Shown here in pieces: positions 1 to 9,169 of a DNA stretch of 64,000 nt (position 1 is the first letter of the stretch; each line of letters opens with the position of its first letter). A program made the position numbers and the translations under genes. Source of the DNA: Bacteroidales bacterium (GTDB lineage: Bacteria > Bacteroidota > Bacteroidia > Bacteroidales > UBA932); assembly GCA_017626555.1 (NCBI GenBank), contig JAGAIM010000104.1:62001-126000 (forward strand), given 5' to 3'. A model generated the notes under the pieces. The model searched no databases and was not told the DNA's origin. It saw only the letters and a list, made by a program, of their open reading frames with translations.

Positions 1-1641
1 CTGGATACGGAGGAATCCAGCACACTGTTCAAAGGCCTTGTCCCCCAGCCTATTGACCTTCAAAAGATCACGACGCGAATTATAAGCACCGTGCTCGGAA
101 CGATACTCAACAATATTATCAGCCAGAGCCGGTCCGATACCGGACACATAACTCAAAAGATAACTGCTGGCTGTGTTCAGATTGACTCCGACATTATTCA
201 CACAACTCTCCACAGTATTGTCCAGAGTCTCCTTAAGAAGATTCTGATCCACATCGTGCTGATACTGCCCCACTCCCAAAGACTTGGGATCTATCTTCAC
301 AAGTTCTGCTAAAGGATCCATCAGACGACGGCCTATGGACACCGCGCCACGTACAGTCACATCATAATCAGGAAATTCCTCACGGGCAACATCTGAAGCG
401 GAATATATGGAAGCACCATCCTCGCTCACGGTAAAGACACGAGTCCCTTCGGGAAGAGGAACACGCTTGATGAATTCTTCCGTCTCACGGCTTGCAGTAC
501 CATTGCCGATGGCTATGACTTCCACACCATATCTGGCAACCATAGCCGAAACTGCCTGGATTGCCTTGACCTTCTCATTTGCAGGCGGATGAGGGAAAAT
601 AGCCTCATTATGCAGCAGATTGCCCTGCTCATCCAGACATACCACCTTGCATCCTGTCCTGAATCCCGGATCAATCGCCAGAACCCTTTTCTGTCCCACA
701 GGGGGAGCAAGGAGAAGTTGACGGAGATTCTCTCCGAATATCCTGATGGATTCGATATCTGCCTTTTCCTTGGCTTCCTTCAGAACTTCATTGGAAATTG
801 AAGGCTCAAGCAGACGCTTGAATGCATCATCAAACGCCAGATGGATCTGCTCGGCAAGAGGAGCAGCCGGATAACGCCTCTCCTGACAGAAATCATAATA
901 TATCTTCTTGCCGCATTTCTCGGCATCTGCATCAATCCTGACATTGATGAATCCCTCATCCTCAGCACGGAGAATAGCCAGAAGACGATGAGGTGCGATC
1001 CGCTCAAGCGATTCGGAATAATCAAAATACGAGCGATACTTCATAGCCTCCTGCCCGACTGCCTTTTTCGTAGCCTTAGTCACAATACGGCGCGTCTTGA
1101 AAATCTGGCGCAGTGTCTCACGCACAGAAGCAGTCTCGCTGAGGCGCTCGGCAATGATATCGCGGGCACCGGCAAGAGCATCCTCAACGCTTGAGACCTT
1201 GTCTCCTACATATTTTCGTGCTTCCGGAACAGGATCGATCAAGGACACATCATACATTTTGTCGGCAAGAGGCTCAAGACCTGCCTCCTTGGCTGCTGTA
1301 GCACGAGTGCGCCGTTTTGGTTTGAAAGGAAGATACAGATCCTCGATTTCCCTGGATTCCACGCTGTTCTCGATCTTCGAACGAAGATCGGAAGTCAGTC
1401 CTCCGGCCTGCTCGATCGTCTCCAGAATAGTAGCCTTACGCTTTTCCATCTCAGCAAAGACATCACTCCAATGACGTATCTCTGCAACCGCCACCTCATC
1501 CAAGCCTCCGGTACGCTCTTTACGGTAACGGCTCACAAATGGAATTGTTGCTCCTTCCTCAAAAAGTTTTGCACAATTCTCCACCTGCCACTCCTTCACC
1601 TGAAGCAGTCTGGCAATATGCTCGATATATATATTCTTCAT
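1..1641 (-). CDS. tex: Tex-family RNA-binding transcription accessory protein (3' end beyond window)
   Basis: This reading frame starts at the ATG complementary to 1639-1641 and stays open to base 1, giving 547 residues. Tex proteins are usually over 700 residues, so the C-terminal part with the S1 domain lies outside the window. What is present fits Tex: an N-terminal helical Tex_N region, an RNase H-like YqgF domain with the DPGFRTG motif near residue 320, and a helix-hairpin-helix region near the edge (VSGIGPALA). Tex is a cytoplasmic nucleic-acid-binding protein linked to transcription and stress tolerance; its exact role is unsettled. The start lies 12 bp after the ClC gene stop, so the two are probably co-transcribed. 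Confidence 0.93.
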   Translation of the reverse strand, partial: MKNIYIEHIARLLQVKEWQVENCAKLFEEGATIPFVSRYRKERTGGLDEVAVAEIRHWSDVFAEMEKRKATILETIEQAGGLTSDLRSKIENSVESREIEDLYLPFKPKRRTRATAAKEAGLEPLADKMYDVSLIDPVPEARKYVGDKVSSVEDALAGARDIIAERLSETASVRETLRQIFKTRRIVTKATKKAVGQEAMKYRSYFDYSESLERIAPHRLLAILRAEDEGFINVRIDADAEKCGKKIYYDFCQERRYPAAPLAEQIHLAFDDAFKRLLEPSISNEVLKEAKEKADIESIRIFGENLRQLLLAPPVGQKRVLAIDPGFRTGCKVVCLDEQGNLLHNEAIFPHPPANEKVKAIQAVSAMVARYGVEVIAIGNGTASRETEEFIKRVPLPEGTRVFTVSEDGASIYSASDVAREEFPDYDVTVRGAVSIGRRLMDPLAELVKIDPKSLGVGQYQHDVDQNLLKETLDNTVESCVNNVGVNLNTASSYLLSYVSGIGPALADNIVEYRSEHGAYNSRRDLLKVNRLGDKAFEQCAGFLRIQ

Positions 1642-1653
1642 TTCGGATTATAA

Positions 1654-3441
1654 TCAGTCGTGTGACACCTGTTTCAACTGGTCCCTGTAAGCCGAGAAGA
1701 TCTTCGACTTGGATACGAAGCCCACATACGTTCTGTCAGCCTCCACCACAGGCAGATTCCAGGCCTCGGTCTGCTCGAACTTCCTCATTACGCTGTCCAT
1801 CTTCTCATCGATATAGACATACGCAGGAGCAGACTTCATATAATTATAAACGTGAGTGGTATCATACTGTTCAGTCTTGAACATTTCCCTACGTATATCC
1901 TCCAAAGAGACGAAGCCCTGGAAATGATGCTTCGAATCCACCACAGGGAATATGTTCCTCTTCGACTCAGCCACCACAGAGACAAGTTCTCCCAGTGTAG
2001 CGTCTATCCTGATAGTCTTGAAATCGGATTCGATCAAATCGCCAGTCTTCAGAAGAGTCAGCACAGCCTGGTCGCTGTCGTGGGTAAGAAGTTCACCTTT
2101 CTTTGCTATTCGCTTGGTGTAGATGGAATAAGGCTCCACCATCCTCGTAGCAGCGTATGATATTGTCGAGGTAAGAATGAGAGGTATAAGAAGTTCATAT
2201 CCTCCGGTCATATCTGCAATCAGGAAGATCGCCGTCATCGGAGCCTGCATCACCCCAGCCATCAGCCCGGCCATTCCCACGAGGACGAAATTCTGTTCCG
2301 GCACCAATCCCGATCCGGCAATCAGATTGATTGTACGCGATAATACAAATCCAGCGATCGCACCGATGAAAAGCGTAGGTCCGAAAGTTCCGCCGACTCC
2401 CCCTCCTGCATTCGTAAAGGACATCGAGAAAACTTTCAGAAGAAGAACCAGAAGAAAGAATACCGGCACAAGCCAGGCCTTGCGCAGAAAGAAAGCAAGA
2501 ATGGTCTGTCCCTCAAGGTCTATCGTACCGCCGTTAAGGAGTTCGTGAAGATGCTCATATCCTTCTCCGAAAAGAGGCGGAAAAAGGAAGATGAGAAGAC
2601 CCAGGCAGGAAGCGGATATAGCCCATCTTACGAAAGGCTTTCTGATGCTCTTTATCTTATCCTCAAGCCAAAGAGTCATTCGCGTAAAATACACCGAGCA
2701 CGCCGCGCAGAACAGTCCCAGAAGAATGTAGAAAGGGATATTGTGCATCGCAAACGGAGATATCGTGCATTCGAAAGGAGGCTTGTCTCCCAGGAAGATA
2801 TATGATATTACCGTCGCCGATATAGTCGATAGAAGCAGAGGCAGAATCGATGTCATCGAGATATTGAACAGAAGAATCTCCAATGTAAAAAGAACTCCCG
2901 CCAGAGGAGCCTTGAAGATTCCGGCCACCGCTCCTGCTGCTCCGCATCCGAGAAGAATAGTCATATTCTTGTATGACAATCCCATATATCGGGCTACATT
3001 GGATCCGATTGCCGCACCTGTATATACTATCGGAGCCTCAGCACCGACCGAACCTCCGAAACCGATGGTGACTGATGATGCCAGCATAGATGACCACATA
3101 TTGTGCGGACGTATCTTCGACTCGTTTTTTGATACAGCCTGCAGCACCTTTGTGACTCCGTGTCCGATATTGTCCTTTACGATATATTTGACAAAGAGCA
3201 TCGCAATGAGCATACCTAAGCCAGGATATATCAGGAAGAGGAAATTATATGCTTCTCCGTCAAACCAGGATGTAAGGGAATGATGGATATATTCGATCGA
3301 GAGTTTCAGAAGTACGGCCGCCACACCGCAGCATATACCGACAAACAGAGAGAGAATGATCATTACATCCCTCTCCGGCAGTTTCTTCAGCAGACGACGA
3401 AGAAAAGCGATTACACCGTTTACTGCGGATCCGTTTTTCAT
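1654..3441 (-). CDS. ClC-family chloride channel/antiporter with C-terminal CBS pair
   Basis: A 595-residue membrane protein of the ClC family, moving chloride (possibly coupled to protons) across the inner membrane. The family selectivity-filter segments are recognisable: IGHGV near residue 92, GGSVGAEAP with the gating glutamate at about 135, and GGTFGP in the second half. Roughly the last 130 residues form two CBS domains, which in relatives bind nucleotides. It is the first gene of a likely two-gene unit with tex. A good promoter sits just upstream, overlapping the terminator of the preceding gene. Family is certain; channel versus antiporter mode is not. Confidence 0.93.
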   Translation of the reverse strand: MKNGSAVNGVIAFLRRLLKKLPERDVMIILSLFVGICCGVAAVLLKLSIEYIHHSLTSWFDGEAYNFLFLIYPGLGMLIAMLFVKYIVKDNIGHGVTKVLQAVSKNESKIRPHNMWSSMLASSVTIGFGGSVGAEAPIVYTGAAIGSNVARYMGLSYKNMTILLGCGAAGAVAGIFKAPLAGVLFTLEILLFNISMTSILPLLLSTISATVISYIFLGDKPPFECTISPFAMHNIPFYILLGLFCAACSVYFTRMTLWLEDKIKSIRKPFVRWAISASCLGLLIFLFPPLFGEGYEHLHELLNGGTIDLEGQTILAFFLRKAWLVPVFFLLVLLLKVFSMSFTNAGGGVGGTFGPTLFIGAIAGFVLSRTINLIAGSGLVPEQNFVLVGMAGLMAGVMQAPMTAIFLIADMTGGYELLIPLILTSTISYAATRMVEPYSIYTKRIAKKGELLTHDSDQAVLTLLKTGDLIESDFKTIRIDATLGELVSVVAESKRNIFPVVDSKHHFQGFVSLEDIRREMFKTEQYDTTHVYNYMKSAPAYVYIDEKMDSVMRKFEQTEAWNLPVVEADRTYVGFVSKSKIFSAYRDQLKQVSHD

Positions 3442-3462
3442 TTACAAAAAAGTCAAACTTTA

Positions 3463-3495
3463 CAAAGGTAACAAATTTTCCCTTTCAAGCACAAA
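3463..3495 (-). promoter_or_regulatory. Bacteroidota-type promoter of the ClC gene
   Basis: Reading the minus strand, TTTG (3492-3495) is followed after 21 bp by TACCTTTG (3463-3470), which matches the Bacteroidota TTTG / TAnnTTTG promoter. The box ends 22 bp before the ClC start codon. The upstream element lies inside the A/T tract that serves as the poly-U of the preceding terminator. Confidence 0.6.
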
Positions 3496-3524
3496 AAAGA
3501 GCCGGCCGGAAAATCCCGGCCGGC
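3492..3524 (-). terminator. Rho-independent terminator after the small acidic protein gene
   Basis: A 9-bp GC-only stem (3501-3509 with 3516-3524, loop of six) is followed on the minus strand by a run of six T (3493-3498). It lies 22 bp past the stop of the gene at 3546-3893 and separates it from the ClC gene. Confidence 0.85.
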
Positions 3525-3545
3525 CCGATATCGTACAATATTCAA

Positions 3546-3893
3546 TTATTCACCATCAACAGGATCATCATCACCGTTAGAGTATTGCGAGATGTTGTCA
3601 TCCGGAAGACTATCGCCTTCATTTCCTTCTGAATCATCTCCGTCATCGCCATCAAGCCAACGCTCCAGATCCTCTGCATCGTCAGTCTTAACCTTGATCT
3701 TCACAAGATAGATAGCATCAGGAATCTCCACGGTCACTGCATAGAAATTCGTACCGTCCGGCTTGTCATACTTCACTAAATCCGGGAAATAATCGCTATA
3801 TCCTTTTGGATATTTTTCTGCAAATGCGGCTGCCAGTTCCTCTGACATATTCTCATAACTACATACCGCTCTCCTCTTTGGTGTTGTTGCCAT
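3546..3893 (-). CDS. Small acidic hypothetical protein
   Basis: A 115-residue soluble protein with a basic N-terminus (MATTPKRR), a mixed alpha/beta middle and a strongly acidic Asp/Glu/Ser tail from about residue 82. No catalytic motif, signal peptide or membrane segment is visible and I do not recognise the family. It is flanked by its own strong terminator and a 101-bp upstream gap, so it is probably a single-gene unit. The coding call rests on clean reading-frame use, a sensible ATG and the terminator placed just after the stop. Confidence 0.7.
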   Translation of the reverse strand: MATTPKRRAVCSYENMSEELAAAFAEKYPKGYSDYFPDLVKYDKPDGTNFYAVTVEIPDAIYLVKIKVKTDDAEDLERWLDGDDGDDSEGNEGDSLPDDNISQYSNGDDDPVDGE

Positions 3894-3994
3894 ATCTGTC
3901 TTATCTAAATTTCAGTTAGTTTTGAAATACGGTGCAATTGTAGGACATTTTTTTCAATTGAGCAACACTGAATGGACTTTTTTATTAAAAACAT

Positions 3995-5725
3995 TTACTT
4001 TCCACGACGGAAGAAGAAGGATTTCTGTTCTTTCTTGCGTTCCACATCACGTTCCACAAACACCTTTTCCAGATTTTTAGGATCCAGACCTGTGTAAAAC
4101 ATAACGGAAGAAGTTGTCATAGGAGTCGGAGTGAAGTCCTGCACCTGATCCATATAGAGACCCTGCAGGGCAGGTTTACGAGCCAGACGCTGCATCTCGC
4201 GCATACCGCAGCCGGGATGTCCGGATATGAAATACGGAACCAGTTCACATTTGCGTCCGCTGCTCCTTACAAGATTGTCAAACTCTATCCTGAGACGTTC
4301 AAAAAGCGCAAACGAAGGTTTTGCCATCAGTTTCAGGACAGAATCCTCCGTATGTTCCGGAGCCACCTTAAGACGTCCTGAAGTATGTTCAAGAACAAGT
4401 TCCTTGAAATATGGATATGAGGTCTCATCAACAAAACCCTTTTCATTCAGGAATAGGTCATATCTGATTCCGCTGCCGATATATGCGTGACGTATTCCTT
4501 TGACTGAAGCGATCCGCTTATAGAGTTTGAGAAGCCTTTCGTGCGAACGGTCCATATTCTTGCAAGGACTCGGGAAAAGGCAGGATTTCCTCCGGCATTT
4601 CTGACACAGTTCAGCGTCCTTTCCACGCATTCCGTACATATTTGCCGTAGGAGCCCCTACATCGGAAATATTCCCGGCAAAGCCCGGCAGTGCATTCAGT
4701 TCCTTGATCTCCTTGATGATCGAATCCTCGCTTCTGGACTGTATGAATTTGCCCTGATGTGCCGCAATAGTACAGAAATTACATCCTCCGAAGCAGCCGC
4801 GGTGGGTATTTATGGAGAATTTTATCATCTCGAAAGCCGGAATATGCTTGCCTTTGTAACGCGGATGCGGCAGTTTTGTAAAAGGAAGATCCCAGAACGA
4901 ATCCATTTCTTCCTGAGTTGCCGGAGGCCAGGTAGGATTTATCTGCACATAGCCCTTCCCCACAGGTTCCACCAGCACAGGAGGATTCATCATATTGGCG
5001 TAGGTCTCTATGACGTGGAAATTTTCGGCGAATGCAACTTTATCCTTGCAACAGCGTTCGTAGGAATTGAGAATGACCGCTTCCTTTGTCCGGCATCGCC
5101 CGTCCATATAGAAGGCCAGTTGAGGTATCTTCCTGATATCGTTAAGATTACGTCCGGACTCAATCGCTTTGGTGAACTCCAGCATAGTCCTCTCTCCCAT
5201 TCCATAGCACAGCCAATCGGCGCCGCTATCGACAAGTATCGATGGCTTCAGCGAATCCTGCCAGTAGTCATAATGAGTGACGCGCCTCAGAGAGGCCTCT
5301 ATACCACCGATAACCACCGGTATCTCAGGATAAATCTCCTTCAGGATCTTCGTATAGACAGTCACAGCATAGTCCGGCCTCTGACCGGCTTTTCCCTCCG
5401 GAGTATAGGCATCATCGGAACGAAGACGCTTTGCGGCCGTATAATGATTGACCATTGAATCCATTGCCCCGCTGTTCACACCGAAATAGAGCCTTGGAGC
5501 ACCTAGTTTGCGGAAATCACGCAGATCATCACGCCAGTTAGGCTGGGGTACGACAGCCACCCTGTAACCGTGTTTCTGCAGCCATCTGGCTATCACCGCC
5601 GTACCGAACGAGGGATGATCGATGAATGCACCACCGGTAAACAAGATCACATCAATGTAATCCCAGCCTAACGCTTTGACCTCCTTGGCAGAGGTCGGAA
5701 TCATATAAGAACATACTTCTGTCAT
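3995..5725 (-). CDS. ygiQ: YgiQ family radical SAM protein
   Basis: A 576-residue protein with the three-cysteine radical SAM motif CFGGCNFC (Cys311, 315, 318), the expected iron-sulfur cluster site. The N-terminal YgiQ region begins around ALGWDYIDVILFTGGAF, and further cysteines (CQKCRRKSC) follow the radical SAM core. The family is cytoplasmic and conserved in bacteria; its substrate has not been established. Its ATG lies 25 bp after the rubrerythrin stop, so it is likely co-transcribed with that oxygen-protection gene, which would suit an oxygen-sensitive cluster enzyme in an anaerobe. Confidence 0.93.
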   Translation of the reverse strand: MTEVCSYMIPTSAKEVKALGWDYIDVILFTGGAFIDHPSFGTAVIARWLQKHGYRVAVVPQPNWRDDLRDFRKLGAPRLYFGVNSGAMDSMVNHYTAAKRLRSDDAYTPEGKAGQRPDYAVTVYTKILKEIYPEIPVVIGGIEASLRRVTHYDYWQDSLKPSILVDSGADWLCYGMGERTMLEFTKAIESGRNLNDIRKIPQLAFYMDGRCRTKEAVILNSYERCCKDKVAFAENFHVIETYANMMNPPVLVEPVGKGYVQINPTWPPATQEEMDSFWDLPFTKLPHPRYKGKHIPAFEMIKFSINTHRGCFGGCNFCTIAAHQGKFIQSRSEDSIIKEIKELNALPGFAGNISDVGAPTANMYGMRGKDAELCQKCRRKSCLFPSPCKNMDRSHERLLKLYKRIASVKGIRHAYIGSGIRYDLFLNEKGFVDETSYPYFKELVLEHTSGRLKVAPEHTEDSVLKLMAKPSFALFERLRIEFDNLVRSSGRKCELVPYFISGHPGCGMREMQRLARKPALQGLYMDQVQDFTPTPMTTSSVMFYTGLDPKNLEKVFVERDVERKKEQKSFFFRRGK

Positions 5726-5750
5726 AACCTGACAAAAGTAGTCATTATTT

Positions 5751-6326
5751 TCAATAGTTCTCCTTCATCGGCTCGAAATATGCCTGAGGGAAGAGACAAG
5801 CAGGGCAAGTCTTTGGCGCAGCCTCGGCTTCAACTATATATCCGCAGTTGCGGCACTGCCACCAGATCTTACCGTCACGCTTGAAGAAATCACCATCCGA
5901 CATACGGCTCAAAAGTTTGAGATAACGGCGCTCGTGTTCTGCCTCAACCTTTGCGATATTGCGGAATGTTGCCGCAATGGCTGGAAATCCTTCCGCCGAA
6001 GCAACCTCAGCGAACTCTTTGTAGAGTACATCCCACTCTTCATTCTCACCTTTTGCAGCAGCAAGAAGATTCTCTGCTGTAGTTCCGATCACTCCTGCCG
6101 GATAGGTCGCTGTAATCTCAAGGTCACCACCCTCGAGGAAATTGAAGAATCTCTTAGCGTGCTCCCTTTCCTGCTCTGCAGTTTCCATAAAGACTCCTGC
6201 TATCTGCTCATAACCCTCCTTCCTTGCTACTTCTGCAAAAAAAGTATATCTGCTTCTTGCCTGACTCTCTCCAGCAAAAGACTTGAGGAGGTTCTGTTCT
6301 GTTTTTGTTCCTTTAACGCTGTTCAT
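5751..6326 (-). CDS. rbr: Rubrerythrin
   Basis: A 191-residue rubrerythrin, a cytoplasmic non-heme iron peroxidase that reduces hydrogen peroxide in anaerobes. The N-terminal ferritin-like four-helix domain carries the diiron ligand pairs (E-x-x-H in EQEREH and EAEHER). The C-terminal rubredoxin-like domain has the CRNCG and CPAC cysteine pairs that bind one iron. Length matches the family. It precedes ygiQ on the same strand and has its own candidate promoter. Confidence 0.97.
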   Translation of the reverse strand: MNSVKGTKTEQNLLKSFAGESQARSRYTFFAEVARKEGYEQIAGVFMETAEQEREHAKRFFNFLEGGDLEITATYPAGVIGTTAENLLAAAKGENEEWDVLYKEFAEVASAEGFPAIAATFRNIAKVEAEHERRYLKLLSRMSDGDFFKRDGKIWWQCRNCGYIVEAEAAPKTCPACLFPQAYFEPMKENY

Positions 6327-6363
6327 ATCAATAATATTTAATTGTTTATTCCATTTACGAAGG

Positions 6364-6371
6364 CAAAGATA
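6364..6371 (-). promoter_or_regulatory. -7 box for rubrerythrin
   Basis: TATCTTTG on the minus strand matches TAnnTTTG and ends 38 bp from the rubrerythrin start codon. No clear TTTG element is seen at the usual upstream distance; the surrounding DNA is very AT-rich. Confidence 0.5.
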
Positions 6372-6425
6372 AAAACAATTTTTTAATTTTGAAATATTAT
6401 AAATTAAAATTTACAAAAAAGATAC

Positions 6426-6467
6426 CTGAAGAAAACAAAAGCGGATCCGAAATGTATCCGGATCCGC
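6426..6467 (-). terminator. Terminator of the htrA-rpoD-argS run
   Basis: A 9-bp stem pairs 6441-6449 with 6459-6467, followed on the minus strand by a T-rich stretch (TTTTGTTTTC). It starts 23 bp after the argS stop. Confidence 0.8.
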
Positions 6468-6490
6468 TATAATCATACATTTAATCGCAT

Positions 6491-8281
6491 TTACATTCTC
6501 TCCGGAAGATTGATTCCAAGGATCGACATTGCCTTGCAAAGAACCTTGGCAATTGTCTCCACAAGTACCAGACGATACTGGAGCAATGCCTGATTCTCCT
6601 CACGAAGTATAGGAGTATCGTGGTAATACTGGTTGAACTCTTTGGCAAGTTCGTATGCAAAATTTGCTATGACTGCAGGCGAATGAGCCGCACCAGCCTC
6701 AGCAACCTTAGCAGGGAATGTATTGAGAATCTTTATGATACGCACCTCCTTAGGGGTAAGTTCAGAATCAGGCTTCACTGCATCAACGGTATGAGCCACT
6801 CCCTTCTCATCCGCCTTGCGCAGGATAGATTTGATACGCGCGTGGGTATATTGGATGAAAGGACCAGTATTGCCGTTGAAGTCAATAGATTCCTTAGGAT
6901 CGAAGAGCATTGTCTTGCGTGGATCCACCTTAAGGATGAAATATTTGAGGGCACCGAGGCTGATCATCTTGAAAAGAGCGTCCTGCTCCTCTTCTGAAAG
7001 ATTATCGATCTTTCCAAGTTCGAGGGAGGTCTCCTTAGCGGTATTGTACATATCAGCAATAAGGTCGTCGGCATCGACAACAGTTCCTTCACGAGACTTC
7101 ATCTTGCCTTCAGGAAGTTCCACCATTCCGTATGAAAGGTGATATATGCTGTCCGCCCAATCAAATCCAAGTTTGCCAAGAATAAGTTTGAGAACCTGGA
7201 AATGGTAGTTCTGCTCGTTTCCTACCACATAAATATGCTCATCAAGACTATATTCAGCAAAACGCTGCTCTGCAGTTCCGAGATCCTGGGTCATATACAC
7301 GGATGTGCCATCGCCACGAAGGAGGAGTTTCCTGTCAAGTCCGTCTGCAGTAAGGTCACACCAAACGGAACCGTCCTCCTGTTTTTCGAAAATGCCAGCC
7401 TCGAGGCCTTTCTGAACGAGTGCTTTTCCGAAAAGGTAGGTCTGAGACTCATAATATGTCCTGTCGAAGTTGATTCCCAAGTCGTTATAAGTCTTGTCAA
7501 AGCCTTCGTAAACCCAGCCGTTCATTGTCTTCCAGAGTTCCACTACCTCCGCATCACCGTTCTCCCATTTGAAGAGCATCTCCTGCGCAGCCTTGAGTGA
7601 AGGAGCATTCTTCTCTGCCTCTTCCTTGCTCATACCGCCTGCAACCAGTTCATCAACCTCCTTCTTGTAGAGATTGTTGAAAGCCACATAGTAGTCACCC
7701 ACAAGATGGTCGCCCTTCTTTCCGCTCGACTGAGGAGTCTCGCCGTTTCCGAGCACCTTCCAGGCATACATAGACTTGCAGATATGGATACCACGGTCAT
7801 TTACAAGGTTGACCTTCATCACATTATGTCCGCACACCTCGAGAAGTCTGGCAACAGACCATCCGAGAAGATTGTTGCGGATATGTCCAAGGTGAAGCGG
7901 TTTGTTTGTATTCGGAGAAGAGTACTCCACCATAATGGTCTTTCCTGTAGGCTCCAGTTGTCCGAAATCTTCTGCTGCAGCAATCTCAGCAAACACATTG
8001 TTCCAATAAACTTCAGAGAACGAGAGATTGAGGAATCCCTTTACAGTGTTATATGCCGAAATCTCCGGCACATTGACCTTAAGCCACTCTCCGATGGCAT
8101 TTCCTGTATTCTCGGGAGTGGTCTTGGATATTTTCAAAAGAGGGAAAACCACTAATGTATAGTCACCCTCGAACTCTTTACGAGTCACCTGCACCTGAAG
8201 TTGCGCCTCAGGTATCTCAACGCCGTAAAGCGCCTGAATTGCTTCAGACGCTTTAGTTATGATGAATTTTTCTGGAGTCAT
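6491..8281 (-). CDS. argS: Arginyl-tRNA synthetase
   Basis: A 596-residue class I aminoacyl-tRNA synthetase that charges tRNA-Arg with arginine using ATP. The order of parts is an N-terminal Arg-tRNA-synthetase additional domain, the HIGH-type motif HLGH at residues 130-133, a KMSKS-like KMKSREG, and a C-terminal DALR anticodon-binding domain. The ATG overlaps the rpoD stop by one base (TAATG), which suggests coupled translation. Confidence 0.98.
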   Translation of the reverse strand: MTPEKFIITKASEAIQALYGVEIPEAQLQVQVTRKEFEGDYTLVVFPLLKISKTTPENTGNAIGEWLKVNVPEISAYNTVKGFLNLSFSEVYWNNVFAEIAAAEDFGQLEPTGKTIMVEYSSPNTNKPLHLGHIRNNLLGWSVARLLEVCGHNVMKVNLVNDRGIHICKSMYAWKVLGNGETPQSSGKKGDHLVGDYYVAFNNLYKKEVDELVAGGMSKEEAEKNAPSLKAAQEMLFKWENGDAEVVELWKTMNGWVYEGFDKTYNDLGINFDRTYYESQTYLFGKALVQKGLEAGIFEKQEDGSVWCDLTADGLDRKLLLRGDGTSVYMTQDLGTAEQRFAEYSLDEHIYVVGNEQNYHFQVLKLILGKLGFDWADSIYHLSYGMVELPEGKMKSREGTVVDADDLIADMYNTAKETSLELGKIDNLSEEEQDALFKMISLGALKYFILKVDPRKTMLFDPKESIDFNGNTGPFIQYTHARIKSILRKADEKGVAHTVDAVKPDSELTPKEVRIIKILNTFPAKVAEAGAAHSPAVIANFAYELAKEFNQYYHDTPILREENQALLQYRLVLVETIAKVLCKAMSILGINLPERM

Positions 8282-9141
8282 TATCCTAAATAGCTTTTCA
8301 AAAGTTTGCTTCTTGAGTTGTTCTTGAGTTTGCGGATCGCCTTCTCCTTGATCTGACGGACGCGCTCACGGGTAAGTCCGAAACGCTCTCCGATCTCTTC
8401 CAGAGTCATTTCCTGGCAACCGATGCCGAAGAATGACTTGATGATTTCCCTTTCGCGAGTCGCAAGAGTAGAAAGCGCTCTCTCGATCTCCTTATTGAGA
8501 GATTCGTTCACCAATCCACGGTCTGCACTTGGAGAATCGTTGTTTACAAGCACATCCAGAAGGCTGTTGTCCTCTCCCTCTACGAACGGAGCATCCACAG
8601 ATACGTGCCTTCCCGAAACCCTGAGAGTATCAGCGATCTTGTCCTTAGGCACATCTATCATCTCGGAAAGTTCCTCGCTCGAAGGCATTCTCTCATTCTC
8701 CTGCTCGAACTTTGACAGAGCCTTGTTGATCTTATTGAGAGATCCCACCTGGTTCAGAGGAAGGCGTACGATTCTGGACTGTTCAGCCAGAGCCTGAAGG
8801 ATTGACTGACGGATCCACCATACAGCGTATGAAATGAACTTGAATCCTCTTGTCTCATCAAATTTCTCTGCTGCCTTTATAAGACCGAGATTGCCTTCAT
8901 TGATAAGGTCCGGAAGGCTGAGTCCCTGATTCTGGTACTGCTTTGCAACAGAAACCACGAAACGAAGGTTCGCTCTTGTCAGTTTCTCCAGCGCCTGCTG
9001 GTCTCCCTTGCGGATCCTCTGGGCGAGTTCCACCTCTTCCTCCACCGTGATGAGTTCTTCCCTACCGATCTCCTGAAGATACTTGTCAAGTGACGCACTC
9101 TCACGATTGGTAATCGATTTTGTAATCTTTAACTGTCTCAT
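8281..9141 (-). CDS. rpoD: Primary sigma factor, RpoD/SigA family
   Basis: A 286-residue sigma-70 factor, the length typical of the Bacteroidota housekeeping sigma, which lacks the long N-terminal region 1.1 of proteobacterial RpoD. Region 1.2 ([14 protein letters not shown]), regions 2.1-2.4 (the [18 protein letters not shown] core and [13 protein letters not shown]), regions 3 and 4 (final helix-turn-helix [19 protein letters not shown]) are all present. It directs RNA polymerase to the TTTG / TAnnTTTG promoters seen across this window. It lies 28 bp after the htrA stop and overlaps argS. Confidence 0.96.
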   Translation of the reverse strand: MRQLKITKSITNRESASLDKYLQEIGREELITVEEEVELAQRIRKGDQQALEKLTRANLRFVVSVAKQYQNQGLSLPDLINEGNLGLIKAAEKFDETRGFKFISYAVWWIRQSILQALAEQSRIVRLPLNQVGSLNKINKALSKFEQENERMPSSEELSEMIDVPKDKIADTLRVSGRHVSVDAPFVEGEDNSLLDVLVNNDSPSADRGLVNESLNKEIERALSTLATREREIIKSFFGIGCQEMTLEEIGERFGLTRERVRQIKEKAIRKLKNNSRSKLLKSYLG

Positions 9142-9169
9142 TAAATATAATTTAAGCCTGTTTCTTTTC

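Noticed and set aside
4541-5458. A 305-codon open frame on the plus strand
   Set aside because: It is antisense to the clearly recognisable YgiQ gene and its translation shows no domain or signal.
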